A DNA stretch of 64,000 nucleotides, taken from NCBI GenBank assembly GCA_950022295.1, contig OX465597.1, forward strand, positions 374,635,016 to 374,699,015, in the 5' to 3' direction. Origin of the DNA: Bromus sterilis (Eukaryota; Streptophyta; Magnoliopsida; Poales; Poaceae). This document shows, one piece after another, positions 34,021 to 45,245 of the stretch. Below the pieces are notes generated by a model. It ran no database searches. It was not told the origin of the DNA and was given only the letters and a program-made list of their open reading frames with translations. Made by a program: the position numbers and the translations under genes. Every line of letters begins with the position of its first letter. The stretch's first letter is position 1.

Positions 34021-37000
34021 GGAAATTGCTTGTATGTTCCGCAACGACTCCCGGGTCAATATGATATGTGTTTTTTAATCGACAAATCAGGTCAATTCGA
34101 AGAAAAGGGTACCGTGCCCACAGGTCTTCGATTATTCTCGCTCTTTCGGTATAAAGAAGCCAATCTCATGCACTTACTACTTATCGATGATTCTTTAATT
34201 AGTTAGTTTATTGATTAACCTTCTTGTCATGTCCACTTTCGAGACTGAACATTTCAACATGTCAACCCAGTACGTACGTATACTGAAGGAAGATGTCTGG
34301 CCATTGCTCATGGGACTACTGTGACAGCCCAGTTCTACTTTCTACAATGAGAAGAAAATTATTTTGTATAGAGTTTTCCTATTTTATTTCAGTTGTCAGA
34401 AATCATAATTTTTTTTATCTTTTGTTAACGGAGGTAAAATCCCAAACTTTGTATTATTGTGATAAACACATTCGTTTTTTTATTAATGATTAAGCAAAGT
34501 AGCTAGAGAGTAAAGGCAACCACGGTTGAACCATTATAAAATATAAAATAAAATACCTATGATTAATTTGAATATTTCGGCAGCAACAACTTCAAAAAGA
34601 AATAAATTTCATCATGCCGTTGTTGCCACGTACGAATCGAAGACGGCCAAGATAAGAATTTAAATTGTGGTAGCCAATACCAACCATCGAAGGCTAGGAA
34701 AACAATAAGGAGACAACACCTTCAAACAACATAACAACACAAGTTCATGTTCATCGCTGTCAAGCTTAACCAATCAAAGTGAAAACAAAAAAAGAATCAC
34801 CTTGGACATGAAATGGTGTTTCAATCATCATTTTCAAGATGGAGCTTCTAGTAGTCACGCTAGTTTGTACTCTACACTAATCATGAATGGCTATACCGAA
34901 AGGGTGGACATCTTCCCACCATAGACCATCGCCTCAAATGTTGGGGGGTCGTCCATGACATGACGTGCAATTGGCCGCATGCAGACGATAACTATGAGTG
35001 GGGAAGCCACAACCGCCATGAGTGCACCCGTCGTGCACACTCTCACGGCCACCCGAACAAACCACCAAACCCTAGGGAGGGGACCCCTCAGTCCCATGGC
35101 CACCGCCAATCTCTGTGTCATACCCTGCATGAGAAACCTCCACATATCCTCAAAGTCTTTTGCTTTCTCACTGCCGTCGTTGCTGAATTCGCACACGCCA
35201 TACCCCTCTAGATCCAACCACCCTTCATTAGTAAGGGGAAGGGGAGTCGGGTTCCATCTCTACTGCAACTCCCAGATTTTAGCCATCATCAATGCCCTTC
35301 TCTACTTCGTCGTCCACCTTACCCATCGAAGAGGAGAGGAGGGACAAGTGGAATAGTCAGATAAACCTCTAGGACATGCGCCCGGTGAGAAATCGTGTCA
35401 TCGAGAAAATCATATCATGTGGTTTCTTCGCTCGAAGAATGATAATCTCCTTATCTTACAAGAAACAAACCAAAAGGAAATATAAATGCAACAAAAGTCT
35501 AGGTAACCAGGTGAACCAAATACTTGCAAGAACTTTATGAAGGAAAATAAAGTATCGCCATAGAAGGTACCATTACATAGAGCAGTAGAGACAGGAAGTG
35601 AAAAACAATAGAAAAATTCTTCAATAACGTACCAACGGACAAAGCAGAGAAGCAACCAGGGGTAGCTTTGATCCCGTCCACCTCCACCTTGTATCCATGT
35701 ATCACATTAAAGATACTTTTCAAAATCATCTCAAACATTTTGACTCTCCCCCCAAAGCATTTATTAATCTTCTAGTTTTTTTTCAATAAAGTCCGATCAA
35801 TAGGCCACCTTGCACTCATAGTATCGCATAGAAGGATCATTGATCATTTTTATCAAATACAACACTATTTCTAAGTCTCCATATTGTCAACATAAACTTG
35901 GGACCCCAACCATCATTATTTGACTCTTAGGATTTCTAAATGTCCTAATCCAGACCTCGAGCAAATCGTGTATATTTGTCACCCTAGTCCCTTGTTATAT
36001 TTTCCTCTGTTTTGCAATTTTCTATATTTTTGACAGGGGTATCAATGGTTTTACCTTATTGAAAGCATCACTGACGTCTGATCTATGGTGTACACTCCAA
36101 TTTCAGGGATCAGTCGAAGGAAAATCCAGCACATCATAAGGATCTATCACTTTATAAAATTGTAATTTCTTATAGACTCCCTCTTTCTTCATAAGCATTA
36201 TATTAACATAATCACCACCGTGACAAATTTTTGTCGCTCATTGCACTGAATACACCGGTGAATTCGAATAATGTCATTCAAACTAACACAACCACGTGCA
36301 GAAGAATGGAGATATCAAGGAGAAAGAGAAATACTTCAAACAAGCGGCCGCATCACCATCAGGCTCGATGGATTAAAAAAATTGAAGCCTTTTCTGACAG
36401 TGGGTCAAAACCCACTGCCCTTTACCCTTTTCAATATATAAGAAGGAGCCAAGTAATTACATATGGATGGGGGGTGGAGGAGAAGCCCACCAGGAGTGGG
36501 CAAAAAAAACTTACAGAAGAAAAGAGAAGATTATAGACTAGAGACCAAATTCAAAATAAAGCTCTCAAGGTTTGGGTTTGATCTATATTTCAAAAGCTCA
36601 AAGTCACTTTTGAATCTATCCACCCCAGGAGTAAACCGGCGGCTCTGTCCCACGATGGATTAATCATCGGAGCCCTCCCAACCAACCCCCAAACTCGGTT
36701 GTCTATTGGACCACCCTTTACGCCTGTCGTCTAGAGCCGAGATGAGCGGCACGCCACTAGTAGAAAATGTGACGAGCGATGAGGCACCATCTATCCACCA
36801 CTGGTCGTCTCCTCTTTCTAGCCTCGTGCCCTCATCGCCTACTTGCCATTGCCCTTTGTCACATCCATCACCACTACCTCCTTCTTCACATCCCTTCGAA
36901 ACAATTTCTTCATTTTGCACAGCTCTAAATCGATGGACATCATCTTGTAACCTGGCACCTAACTCTCTGCAAGACTGCAACAATCATCACTGGATCGACC

Positions 37001-38208
37001 ATTGCTCCATCGGCATCTTGTCCTCCACCATGGTTGGCATCAACACATTTCCCAGTGTCGGCATAGTAAGCGCAATCACCACCACCACCGCACATGCATA
37101 TGGATCATGAGGCTCTCTGCTTTTGGATCTGTATGAACCCCAATGAGCGCATTGCCGCGGGTGTCCTCTGAATGCGCCTTCTCCATCGCGCACATCAGGA
37201 TCTCGATCTAATAACACCTTGTTCGCAGCCATAGTTATCCCAATCACACCCTTGATCAGTTCCTTTCCTGAAACCACATACGGATCATCATATTAAGATT
37301 CTGAAATCCAAAAAAGGCATTATTGCAGCACATGGGGGCAGTTTAGTGAGGATTTCTTTTGCGGGGGGGACAACCTAATCTCTGTCTTATAAAATGCGGC
37401 TGTGGCCCTTCGAGACAACCTAATCTCTGTACTCGAGCATTGTGGATCACTGGTCATCACTCATTATGCTCGAACTCTAGAACAAACAAACAAAAAGGGT
37501 ACGTATTAGACTTGGGGGAAGACTGTACCATCAACGTTCTCATCATGTCCGGATCAATCAGCATTTTATAAGTACGCTTTGAATCAGCTAGGGGGGTGCA
37601 ACTAAACCGAAGATAGTCGACGCACATGAACATGAACTATATATTATACTGGTGTCCTTCGCTTCAAAATAAATAAATGAAAAGGCAAAGAGAGGATCAA
37701 TCAACGTACGCGGCCGGATCAGGAATTACACGGCCGCTTTGAATCATTTTGTTTAGGACTTAACCTCAGGCTGCTGCTGGCGGTACATTGAATCCAGAGG
37801 TGCTGAGCGGGCAGCACGCACGTGCCAAGCGTCAACCACCGTGGAGCGAATCTAGGGACACTTGCATTTTTGTTTCCGATTCCTTGTGCTACGTACTCTA
37901 CAACGAGTATAGGGTTTTCTCAGGAGTTGATTATGACCTTGTGCAACCATACCATACCAGGACTGTCGACTGGTACGCCGTATACATCATCCCGTACGTC
38001 AGGTCACGGCACCCAATCACTCTTCAGAGTGAGCTCGGGCCACCCATGTGACGGCGTACGTACGTAGAACAACGCGGTTCCGTAACCACTACACGTCGCC
38101 TTCCATCTCATAGACTACGGGCTCCGTGCCCTACGATTTGTCTGAGCGTATCTCTACTAGCTTCCATCTCACAGGTTATACAATTTGTTATCACTTATCT
38201 TTTGGCTC

Positions 38209-38214
38209 TTGACT
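38209..38214 (+). promoter_or_regulatory. W-box upstream of WRKY gene 2
   Basis: TTGACT fits the WRKY binding core TTGAC[C/T]. It lies about 110 bp above the TATA box and 250 bp above the ATG. WRKY genes often control themselves or one another through such sites; that it is used here is inference. Confidence 0.4.
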
Positions 38215-38318
38215 TCCCTGCTTCCATCGATCAGCTGCATAGGGTTGGGGTCGGGAGGCTACTAGCTCCCGGAGTGGACTTCGGCGGCTTCCATGCAGCT
38301 TCGCTTGTCATAGGTTCC

Positions 38319-38326
38319 TATAAATT
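38319..38326 (+). promoter_or_regulatory. TATA box of WRKY gene 2
   Basis: TATAAATT lies about 132 bp upstream of the ATG at 38458, a spacing close to that in WRKY gene 1. It is followed by a short CA-rich leader. Confidence 0.6.
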
Positions 38327-38457
38327 GCCGAGGATACGGCACAACCCGGCGATTCACCCACACTCGCAAACAAGCTCGACATCGAAAAGGCAGTTAGTGC
38401 AAGCACTTGTCCAGCTCTAGTGTCAAGTTCGAGCTTGCAGGGCAGAGAGATTCAGCT

Positions 38458-39425
38458 ATGGCGCTGGACACCCCGACCGCCGTGGTGCTTGAGCTCATGA
38501 CCATGGGGCAGCAGTCCGCAGCGCACCTCCGAGAGCTGCTCCGGGCGGCGCCGGAGCACCAGGCGCTCGCCGCCGAGATCCTCCGCTGCTGCGACCGGGT
38601 GATCGCCGCGGTGAGCGCGGGCGCCACTGGCAAGAAGAGGAAGGTGACGGACCCAGGCGCCTCATCCGCGATACCGTCTAAAAGGAGGTGCGAAATTCGA
38701 TCGTTTCGCTGCTTACCGGGATGGAAGAATTCAGTATTCCTCCACCCTTGCACGAGCACGAGTGTCTGACATATTTACCATCGATTTCGCAGGGTGCGTG
38801 GCACGGAGGCGCACAGAGAGGTCCAGACGGACATGACGGAGGACGGGTTCGTGTGGAGGAAGTACGGGCAGAAGGACATCAACGGCAGCAAGCACCCGAG
38901 GTACGTGCTTCGTGGACACAGTAGAAATGCCCCTAATTGCCGGGACAAAGCCGGAGCAGAGCCTGACGCTTTTTCCTTGCATGCAGGCTCTACTACCGCT
39001 GCGCGTTCAGTGGCGAGGGCTGCCGCGCGACCCGGCGGGTGCAGCGATCGCCGGAGGAACCCGCGGCGTTCGTGATCGCCTACTACGGCGAGCACACGTG
39101 CGGAGCAGACTTCGGCGACGCGTGCCAGCAAGGGGCAGCGTCGGTGCCCCCTACGGTCGTCGACTTCGGCTCAAGCGCTTGCGGAGTCGTCGACCGGAGC
39201 AGGGGTTCGCCTCTGGTGCCGGCGCTCCCGGCAGAGCAAGGCGCCCGCCGCTACAGCGAGGCTCCCGGTAACACGTCGCGGGGATGGGTATCGCCGTCGT
39301 CTTCGTCCTACTCGTCCGAGGTGGAATTTGGCACTTCTCCTGTGCAGGAGTTTCTGGAAGGCAGCTTCGACTGGGAGTGGGAGACCCTCGTCAACTCTCT
39401 CAGTTTCGACGACCTGCTTCAGTAG
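38458..39425 (+). CDS. Group III WRKY transcription factor (gene 2)
   Basis: Exons are 38458-38687, 38793-38900 and 38987-39425, with GT-AG introns of 105 and 86 bp, both phase 2. The product is 258 aa. Residues 8-52 form the group III N-terminal helical region. KKRKV at 59-63 is a likely nuclear localisation signal. WRKYGQK is at 98-104. Intron 2 splits Arg113 of HPR, the conserved site. The zinc ligands are C118, C125, H149 and C151, that is C-X6-C-X23-H-X-C; group III normally has C-X7-C, so one residue is missing in the first loop. The tail (EFLEGSFDWEWETL...SFDDLL) is acidic and aromatic like an activation domain. The ATG at 38458 is the first in frame; an in-frame TTG at 38407 is not needed. 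Expected role: W-box binding in stress or defence control. A Stowaway MITE sits just after the stop. Confidence 0.92.
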
Positions 39426-39432
39426 AGCATTG

Positions 39433-39528
39433 TATTTCCTTTGTTTCACAATAACTGTCTTAACTTTGTACTAACTTAGTATAATATTATATTAAGGCTA
39501 AGACAATTAATTTGAAACGTAGAAAATA
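39433..39528. mobile_element. Short Stowaway MITE in the 3' UTR of WRKY gene 2
   Basis: About 92 bp (39435-39526) between TA dinucleotides at 39433-39434 and 39527-39528. The ends are imperfect inverted repeats: TTTCCTTTGTTTCACAATAA on the left and TTTTCTACGTTTCAAATTAA on the right strand, resembling the CTCCCTCCGTTTC ends of Thalos-like Stowaways. It begins 8 bp after the stop codon. A possible AATAAA signal follows at 39565-39570, so it is probably transcribed as part of the mRNA. Confidence 0.7.
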
Positions 39529-39944
39529 CTAGGTATCTCATAGAGCTAACGGCGAGCTTCGCCTAATAAAATTTCCGAGCGGCAACACACCATTGCCGAT
39601 TCGCACCTTCTACAAATGATCTCATATCCATCTCTTATGTGTTTGGACATACAGTCCGAACACGCAACCGTATTTCTTAAATGGCCCAAATGTTTGATAT
39701 GTTTTGCATTCTTTAAATCCAGCTCATATAAGGAAAAAAAATCTAAAAAGTTTCGACCAGTCCGGACATGGCGGTTATATCGGATCTCCATAGACCCCAC
39801 TCTATTTTCATTCGGATCAAACTCTAGGGAAAATATCAGGTGCTACCTCAACTTAAATGCTTTCATGGTACTAGCTTCTAGGAGCCATTGGATCTCAGAT
39901 TCGATGGCTTTCGAAAGTTGTTGAAAATTTTGCAAAACAATCCT
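39529..39944. other. Intergenic DNA between WRKY gene 2 and the Harbinger fragment
   Basis: It contains the possible polyadenylation signal AATAAA at 39565 and otherwise no supported gene. Minus-strand sequence could be the 3' part of the neighbouring Harbinger element, but I could not find its terminal repeat. Confidence 0.35.
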
Positions 39945-40252
39945 TTAAAAATCTAAAAACGTAGCGGGTATACGCCCAGCCACAAGATTTGTACCCTTGA
40001 ACTGGAATCCTTGAAATCCAATACCCTTTGGACGCTCATCCTCTACGATCATGGTGTGCATGATCACACAAACAATCATCAACTCCCACATCTTCTTTTC
40101 ACTCCATGTTCTAGCAGGATGCCGAACAATGGCCCAACGAGACTGGAGCACACGAAATGCACGTTCCACATCCTTTCTTGGACTCTCCTGTGCTTTAGCG
40201 AACCTAGCCCTCTTCTCCCCTTTGGGGTTGGAGATTGTTTTCAAATGGTTGA
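39945..40252 (-). pseudogene. PIF/Harbinger transposase C-terminal fragment
   Basis: An open frame of about 100 codons carries the signature of plant Harbinger nucleases near the last catalytic acid: FAKAQESPRKDVERAFRVLQ, RWAIVRHPARTWSEKKMW, then VCVIMHTMIVEDER. The protein would cut and rejoin transposon ends. Only the C-terminal part is left. The frame is cut on its N-terminal side a few codons above KTISNPKGEK, exactly where the Gypsy LTR starts (40253), so the retrotransposon probably inserted into this gene. The remaining transposase is not in the window. Confidence 0.8.
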
Positions 40253-43200
40253 TATAACACCCTCATGTCTGTAATAATAATCACTTTGACTGTTGACTAT
40301 TACTGTTGCTAATCTTGGTTTCTAATCATGCCTTGATCAAACTTTGCCCTTGATCATATCCAAACCATGAGGGTTGATATTCAAAACCATATGCCCAATG
40401 CACCTTGATCTTTTGGAGTCAAATCAAAGTTCAAAACTCCTTTTGGTGGACAATAAAAACAATGTGGCAGATAAAACATTGCCCAAAAATTTGTCCAACC
40501 ACTTTTGATAATTCACAAATAATCAGTGGGCCATGATGCACCAACTTGGGTATTTTTATGAGCTAGGAAATAATTCACAATATTCAAACAGTAGCTTAAA
40601 CATCCCACTTTGAGTATTTATTAATTAAAAGAAATATTAAAAGAATTTATATTGCCCCCAAACTTTTTGTGTCACTGTGGTATAGTGCAACTCAAATTTA
40701 TAATTATGTAACATGTTTTACAAAAATGTTTGAGCAATTAAAACAAAAAGAAAAATAAAATACAAAAATCCCTAAAACCCGCCCAGGGCGACAACCCACC
40801 CCGGTCCACCTCCCTCTCCTACCTGCCCCAGTCCCCTCCCTCACCTGCTCCGTCGTCGTGGCGCCACCGTCGTGGCCAGGACACCTGTCGGCCGCCCCCA
40901 CCTCCACTGTGGTCGGTGAGGCGATAAGCACGCCCCCAACCACCCCCTGGACAACCTCCCCATCCATTTCCCTCCTCCTCGCCTCGCACGCTTCGGGGAA
41001 AAGTACCCGAGCGCCGCCGTCGCCATTACAGTGGCCTTGCGCGGCCACTGTCCACGTCGAGCCTCGTCGCCGTGTCCAGGAGGAGCGCCACCATCGTCTT
41101 CGTCGACTACGCCAAGCAATCAAGCCCAAAGCGCCTCTGCACCACGCTGCGTCACCGGTCCCCTCCGCTGCCTCGTCGACGTCCGCGAGCAATTCCGACC
41201 ACACCACGCCTCCCCCGAGCCCTCTTTGAACGGCTACAAGCTCTTGGTGAGCTTCTCTACCACCGCCAAGCCTCCCCTTAGCCCCTCCGCCTCCGTAGCT
41301 AGCCGTGCCATTAGGGCACGAGCTTGTTGCCGCCGGCGAGCTCGTAGCCGTGGCCCAGATCGCGCGTTTGGCGCGCTGCACGTGTCAATTTGCTCGCCGT
41401 GCCCCCAGGAACCCAACCATGTAGCGCGAGCCCAAGTTTCCCCGTTGTGGTGTCGTCCTCGTCGAAGCCCGTAGCACAGTCGCCGCCGCGCCCGTCGCCG
41501 TCGACGATTCCGGCGACCACAAGTCGTGCCACCACCACCAAACAACTCCCCGTCGACCCCTCGCTCGAATGGACCTAACCCCGTGCCCAGTCGTGCTCGG
41601 AATCGAGTGCAGCGTTGACCTCGCCGGCGTTCTGTCGCCGGCGAGCCTCTGGTGAGGCTGACTGGTGGGCCCCCATCGTCAGCTAGGTCATTAGCCCTAA
41701 TGAATTTGGCCAATGTCACTACCATGTGGGCCATGCCCATTTTAATCTGCTGATTAAATTAAAACAAAACAACTGCTGAATTCACTGACAGGTGGCCCCA
41801 GTCACTTAAGCTAATTACTGGGTTAATAAACTGTTAAGTAAATATGTGTCCATGACACCTGGGTCTCACTGACTATTTAGTTCAATTAAACTGATTTATA
41901 ATAACTGTGTCACTGACTGTTGGGCCCCACTGGTCAGATTTATTTCAATGAAAGATTTATAAATAAACAGAGGCTGACATATGGGTCACACATGTCAACA
42001 CTGTTCTGGATAGACTTGTGGATAATGTTTCTATTTTAATAATAAAATAAATTCCAAAAATGATTTAAAATGATTTGAACTTTAAAATTGAATATCTTTT
42101 AAACCGTAAGTCAGATTCAAAAACTTTATACATCAAAATTGATCAGAAAAATACATAGAATACGAGTACGCTATCCGTTGGTCTACCACCCCCCCTCTAA
42201 CATACCAAACATCGAACCGTTCCTCTCCGGACCGATTGTCCAATGATTGACTAATACCGATAAACTATCCGGATGAATTTATTCTGAACACGAAAGTTGT
42301 TCACAATGGACCAACTAACACGGATACACCTTTCATATGTTTGTCGGATGTCCACGACACCTCCGGCAAGGTACCTTCCCCCTCCGGACACCCTGTCCGA
42401 TAATCACCCGGAGTTGGCGGTTCATCCCCGGATGAATTCCCGCTCCGAGCAACGTGTATTGCACTGCGTTAGAACACCGTTAGCATTGCATTTGTCATGT
42501 CATGCATCTGTTTGTTTATGATTGATGTGTATTTACTGTCCCCCCTATCTCCGATAGACCCCGTTGCTATCGACTACACCGCTGTTGGGTACGACTACTA
42601 CGTCGACGACCCTGCCTCTACTACCGAGCTTCCAGGCAAGCAGAGCCATTCTCTTCCCCAGATATCGGCTATCTTTCCGTACATTTCTTGCACTAGGCAT
42701 TGTTACTGCTGCTGCTATGTTACAAATCCTATTCTATTGTATAGCATGTCATTGTCGCCCTTGATGTACCTTCCTTTATCCTATGCTGCCTAGATAAATA
42801 TATATTGTATTCAGCAGTGAGCCTTGTGCATTGTTAGCTAGGATTAGATAGCGGGTCGTGGTCACTCAGGGGAGTGACGCGGATACAACTTATTACAACT
42901 GCACAGGTACGGTACAATGCAGACACCGCCTAAGGCCGCCTAGCTTGGCTCTGCCGAGCCACCACCAAGTGTGAGCTATCAAGGAGAAATCCTTGTACTC
43001 CACTCGTTGTTGACTCTGTATAGCCGCTCTAGGTACCTGAGTAACAGTTGTCCTTCAGGTAAGAAGTCGGGCGACCCAACGGTGCCCGCGAGTGGTATTG
43101 CGACGGGACGACAGGAAGGGTACGACCAGTGTACCGGTGTACTTGGCCCCTGATCTTCGGCCGCGAGAGTTACCAAACTACGAAATTCGAGCTCCTCCAG

Positions 43201-44595
43201 GAGCACACGTGAGACAAGGTAAGGAGACGGTTCACCTTGTTGGTAACCGCAGAGATTTGGTGGGACGGCAGGGCAGGCACCGATGTACTGGTGGTCCTGA
43301 CTGCTGTCGTTGTCCGCGGGTCAGTTAAGTCGAGGCAATGATAACGGTTGTCCCGCAATTTAATAAAATGACTAATGGTTCGGAGGATTACTTGAGTAGC
43401 CTTTTGGCTTATACGCGCTGCCTACACGTGGGAATTACGAGTTATGGGCTCCCCTGCTTCGTCCGAGGACTCTTCAGACGTCAGCAGTACCGCGGGCTGA
43501 TTGCCGGAAAGTGGTGCTGTCTTATTTGCTCGCGCGGTGTTGTCTTATTTGGTTTGCTTATGCTTCACCGTCCAGTCACGCACCGTGCAGGAGTACGTTT
43601 GGGTTGGGGTCCAAGGCCCGGCGTACTTAGAATTTAGACCGGCGGATGACCTCTCTGTTGAGTTTGAAAGATGGTTTGTGGAGTGTCGAACAGCCTGAGC
43701 GTTCCCTAACAAGGTGCCCGCCACTCTGGAAATCCGTGCGTTGTAGTGTAACATAAGTGCACCCCTGCAGGGAAGATTAATCTATTCGAATAGTCGTGTC
43801 CACGGTAACAGGACGCTTTATGCTGAAGCTGGATCTTACCACTAGAAACTATTATTATTAAATTGTATGGTTCCGGGTTTTCTTCCTCGCTGGGATGTTG
43901 AGGAAGGGATCTCGGAGGCATTGCTAATTATTACAACTTACTATTATACAATGCTGCAGCAACTTCTGCTGCATTGTTACTTTATGCTTTATATGAACTG
44001 TTGGCTATTCTCTCCCCATGCTGCAAGACTCGTCGGAAGATGCTAGTCTTCGATAGGCCTAGCTTCTTACCCTTATTCTGATTTCTATCTTGCAGTCCAC
44101 TATATATAGCCTCCCCTTCCTTTTGATACAAATACATAAATTCTTAGTAGCGGACGTAAGACTCGCGGTTATGCTATATACTCACCTTTTCTTTATTTTC
44201 CCCCTTTTCGTTTTGCCTGATCGACCCCTGCAGCCGACGTTGGAGCCCAGGAGCAGGAGTACCCCGGAGACGACTACTACGACATCGAGTTCCCTGTCGA
44301 CCAGGAGTAGTTCGGTGGATCCCAGGTAGGAGGCCTCGCCTTTTCGATCTGTACCTCTGATGTCATTTGTGCTAGCCTTCTTAAGGCAAAACTTGACTAA
44401 CTATGTTTGTACTCAGATATTATGGCTTGTATGACTTATGTATTCGGATCCTCGTGATCCCTGGTATTGTAACATATTGGTTTATCCTTTTGTGTTTAGT
44501 GTTGTGATGTGATATTCTCACCGTGGCACCCTAATCTCAGCCGTATACCCTGCATGTATGATTACTGTACATGGATTGATTTTGGGGGCGTCACA
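40253..44595 (+). repeat. 5' LTR of chromovirus copy 1 (4.3 kb)
   Basis: It starts TATAACACCCTC (copy 2 has TGTAACACTCTC, so the TG is mutated to TA) and ends GGGGGCGTCACA. A GC-rich block at 40780-41680 has open frames on both strands without domains. A TATATATA at 44101-44108 is a probable promoter. The reverse-orientation relatives are 52092-56362 and 61494-64000. Confidence 0.85.
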
Positions 44596-44598
44596 AGT

Positions 44599-44610
44599 TG
44601 GTGTTAGAGC
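44599..44610 (+). other. Primer binding site, initiator tRNA-Met type, mutated
   Basis: TGGTGTTAGAGC lies three bases after the LTR end. The intact form in copy 2 is TGGTATCAGAGC, complementary to the initiator tRNA-Met 3' end. Two changes (A to G and C to T) here suggest age, possibly methylation-linked decay. Confidence 0.8.
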
Positions 44611-45245
44611 CGACTGCATGTAGGAAGCCACCCCACCACTACTTGGTCGAAGTTGAGTCTAGACTTTGAAAAACTATTTTGCTAACTTAATATTTGGCTT
44701 ACCGGCCCACATCAATGTCACTACGTGTGATACCTATGGTATTAGGATCCTTTTCTCCTTACCTATGCTCTGGGACTCTGCTCTCTTATCCTTGCTGGTA
44801 AGTTTTACTAACTCTAACATTAGGATCACGTTCTCTTTATTCCACCCGGTGTTCTGGTGCTTCCCCATTGATTGAGCCGTGTCGCAGGAGTTCTAACCCA
44901 GGTCCCGGACCGCGGATCCCATTCTCATTCTGGGCAGGCCGCGCATTCTCTGGCATTATATCCTGTGGCCAACAGTTTTCTTGCGGGGTGATTGACATAG
45001 TGGAATCTATGTCGCGTCTTGTATTCCTTACCGCGGTCTGCGCGCAGCCTAGTGAGTCATTTTTCCTTAATTTCTACGACGTTACGCTGCCCGATTTTTG
45101 TTTGACTCTGTGTGTGGATGTATATGTCTTATATGACTACTCATATATATCCGCGCCTCCTCTTCGTTGTCGCATTACCTCATGTTTGTTTCCGGTATCT
45201 CGTTAAATTTTCATCGCTGAAATACCCCTGTTAAATTCTAGCAGG

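Larger units (their letters stand above)
32259..38208. other. Sparse intergenic DNA, no gene built
   Basis: I found no intact gene or complete transposon here. A minus-strand frame at 32336-32581 is described separately. A diverged two-copy repeat lies at 33771-34020. An 8-bp-stem hairpin is at 36398-36417. Other frames (34891-35356, 35410-35738, 36660-37277) lack domain character and plausible splice signals. The last 600 bases are rich in GTACGTAC motifs and lead into the WRKY gene 2 promoter. Confidence 0.4.

Noticed and set aside
34891..37277. Several frames of 80-130 codons on both strands
   Set aside because: No recognisable domain, biased composition or overlapping opposite frames, and no convincing splice signals.
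38407..38457. Longer start for WRKY gene 2 at 38407
   Set aside because: The codon is TTG. The first ATG in frame is 38458, at a normal distance from the TATA box.
40704..41740. Long GC-rich frames at 40704-41381 and 41234-41740
   Set aside because: They lie within a 4.3-kb LTR, and the corresponding block in the other copy does not preserve the same frames.
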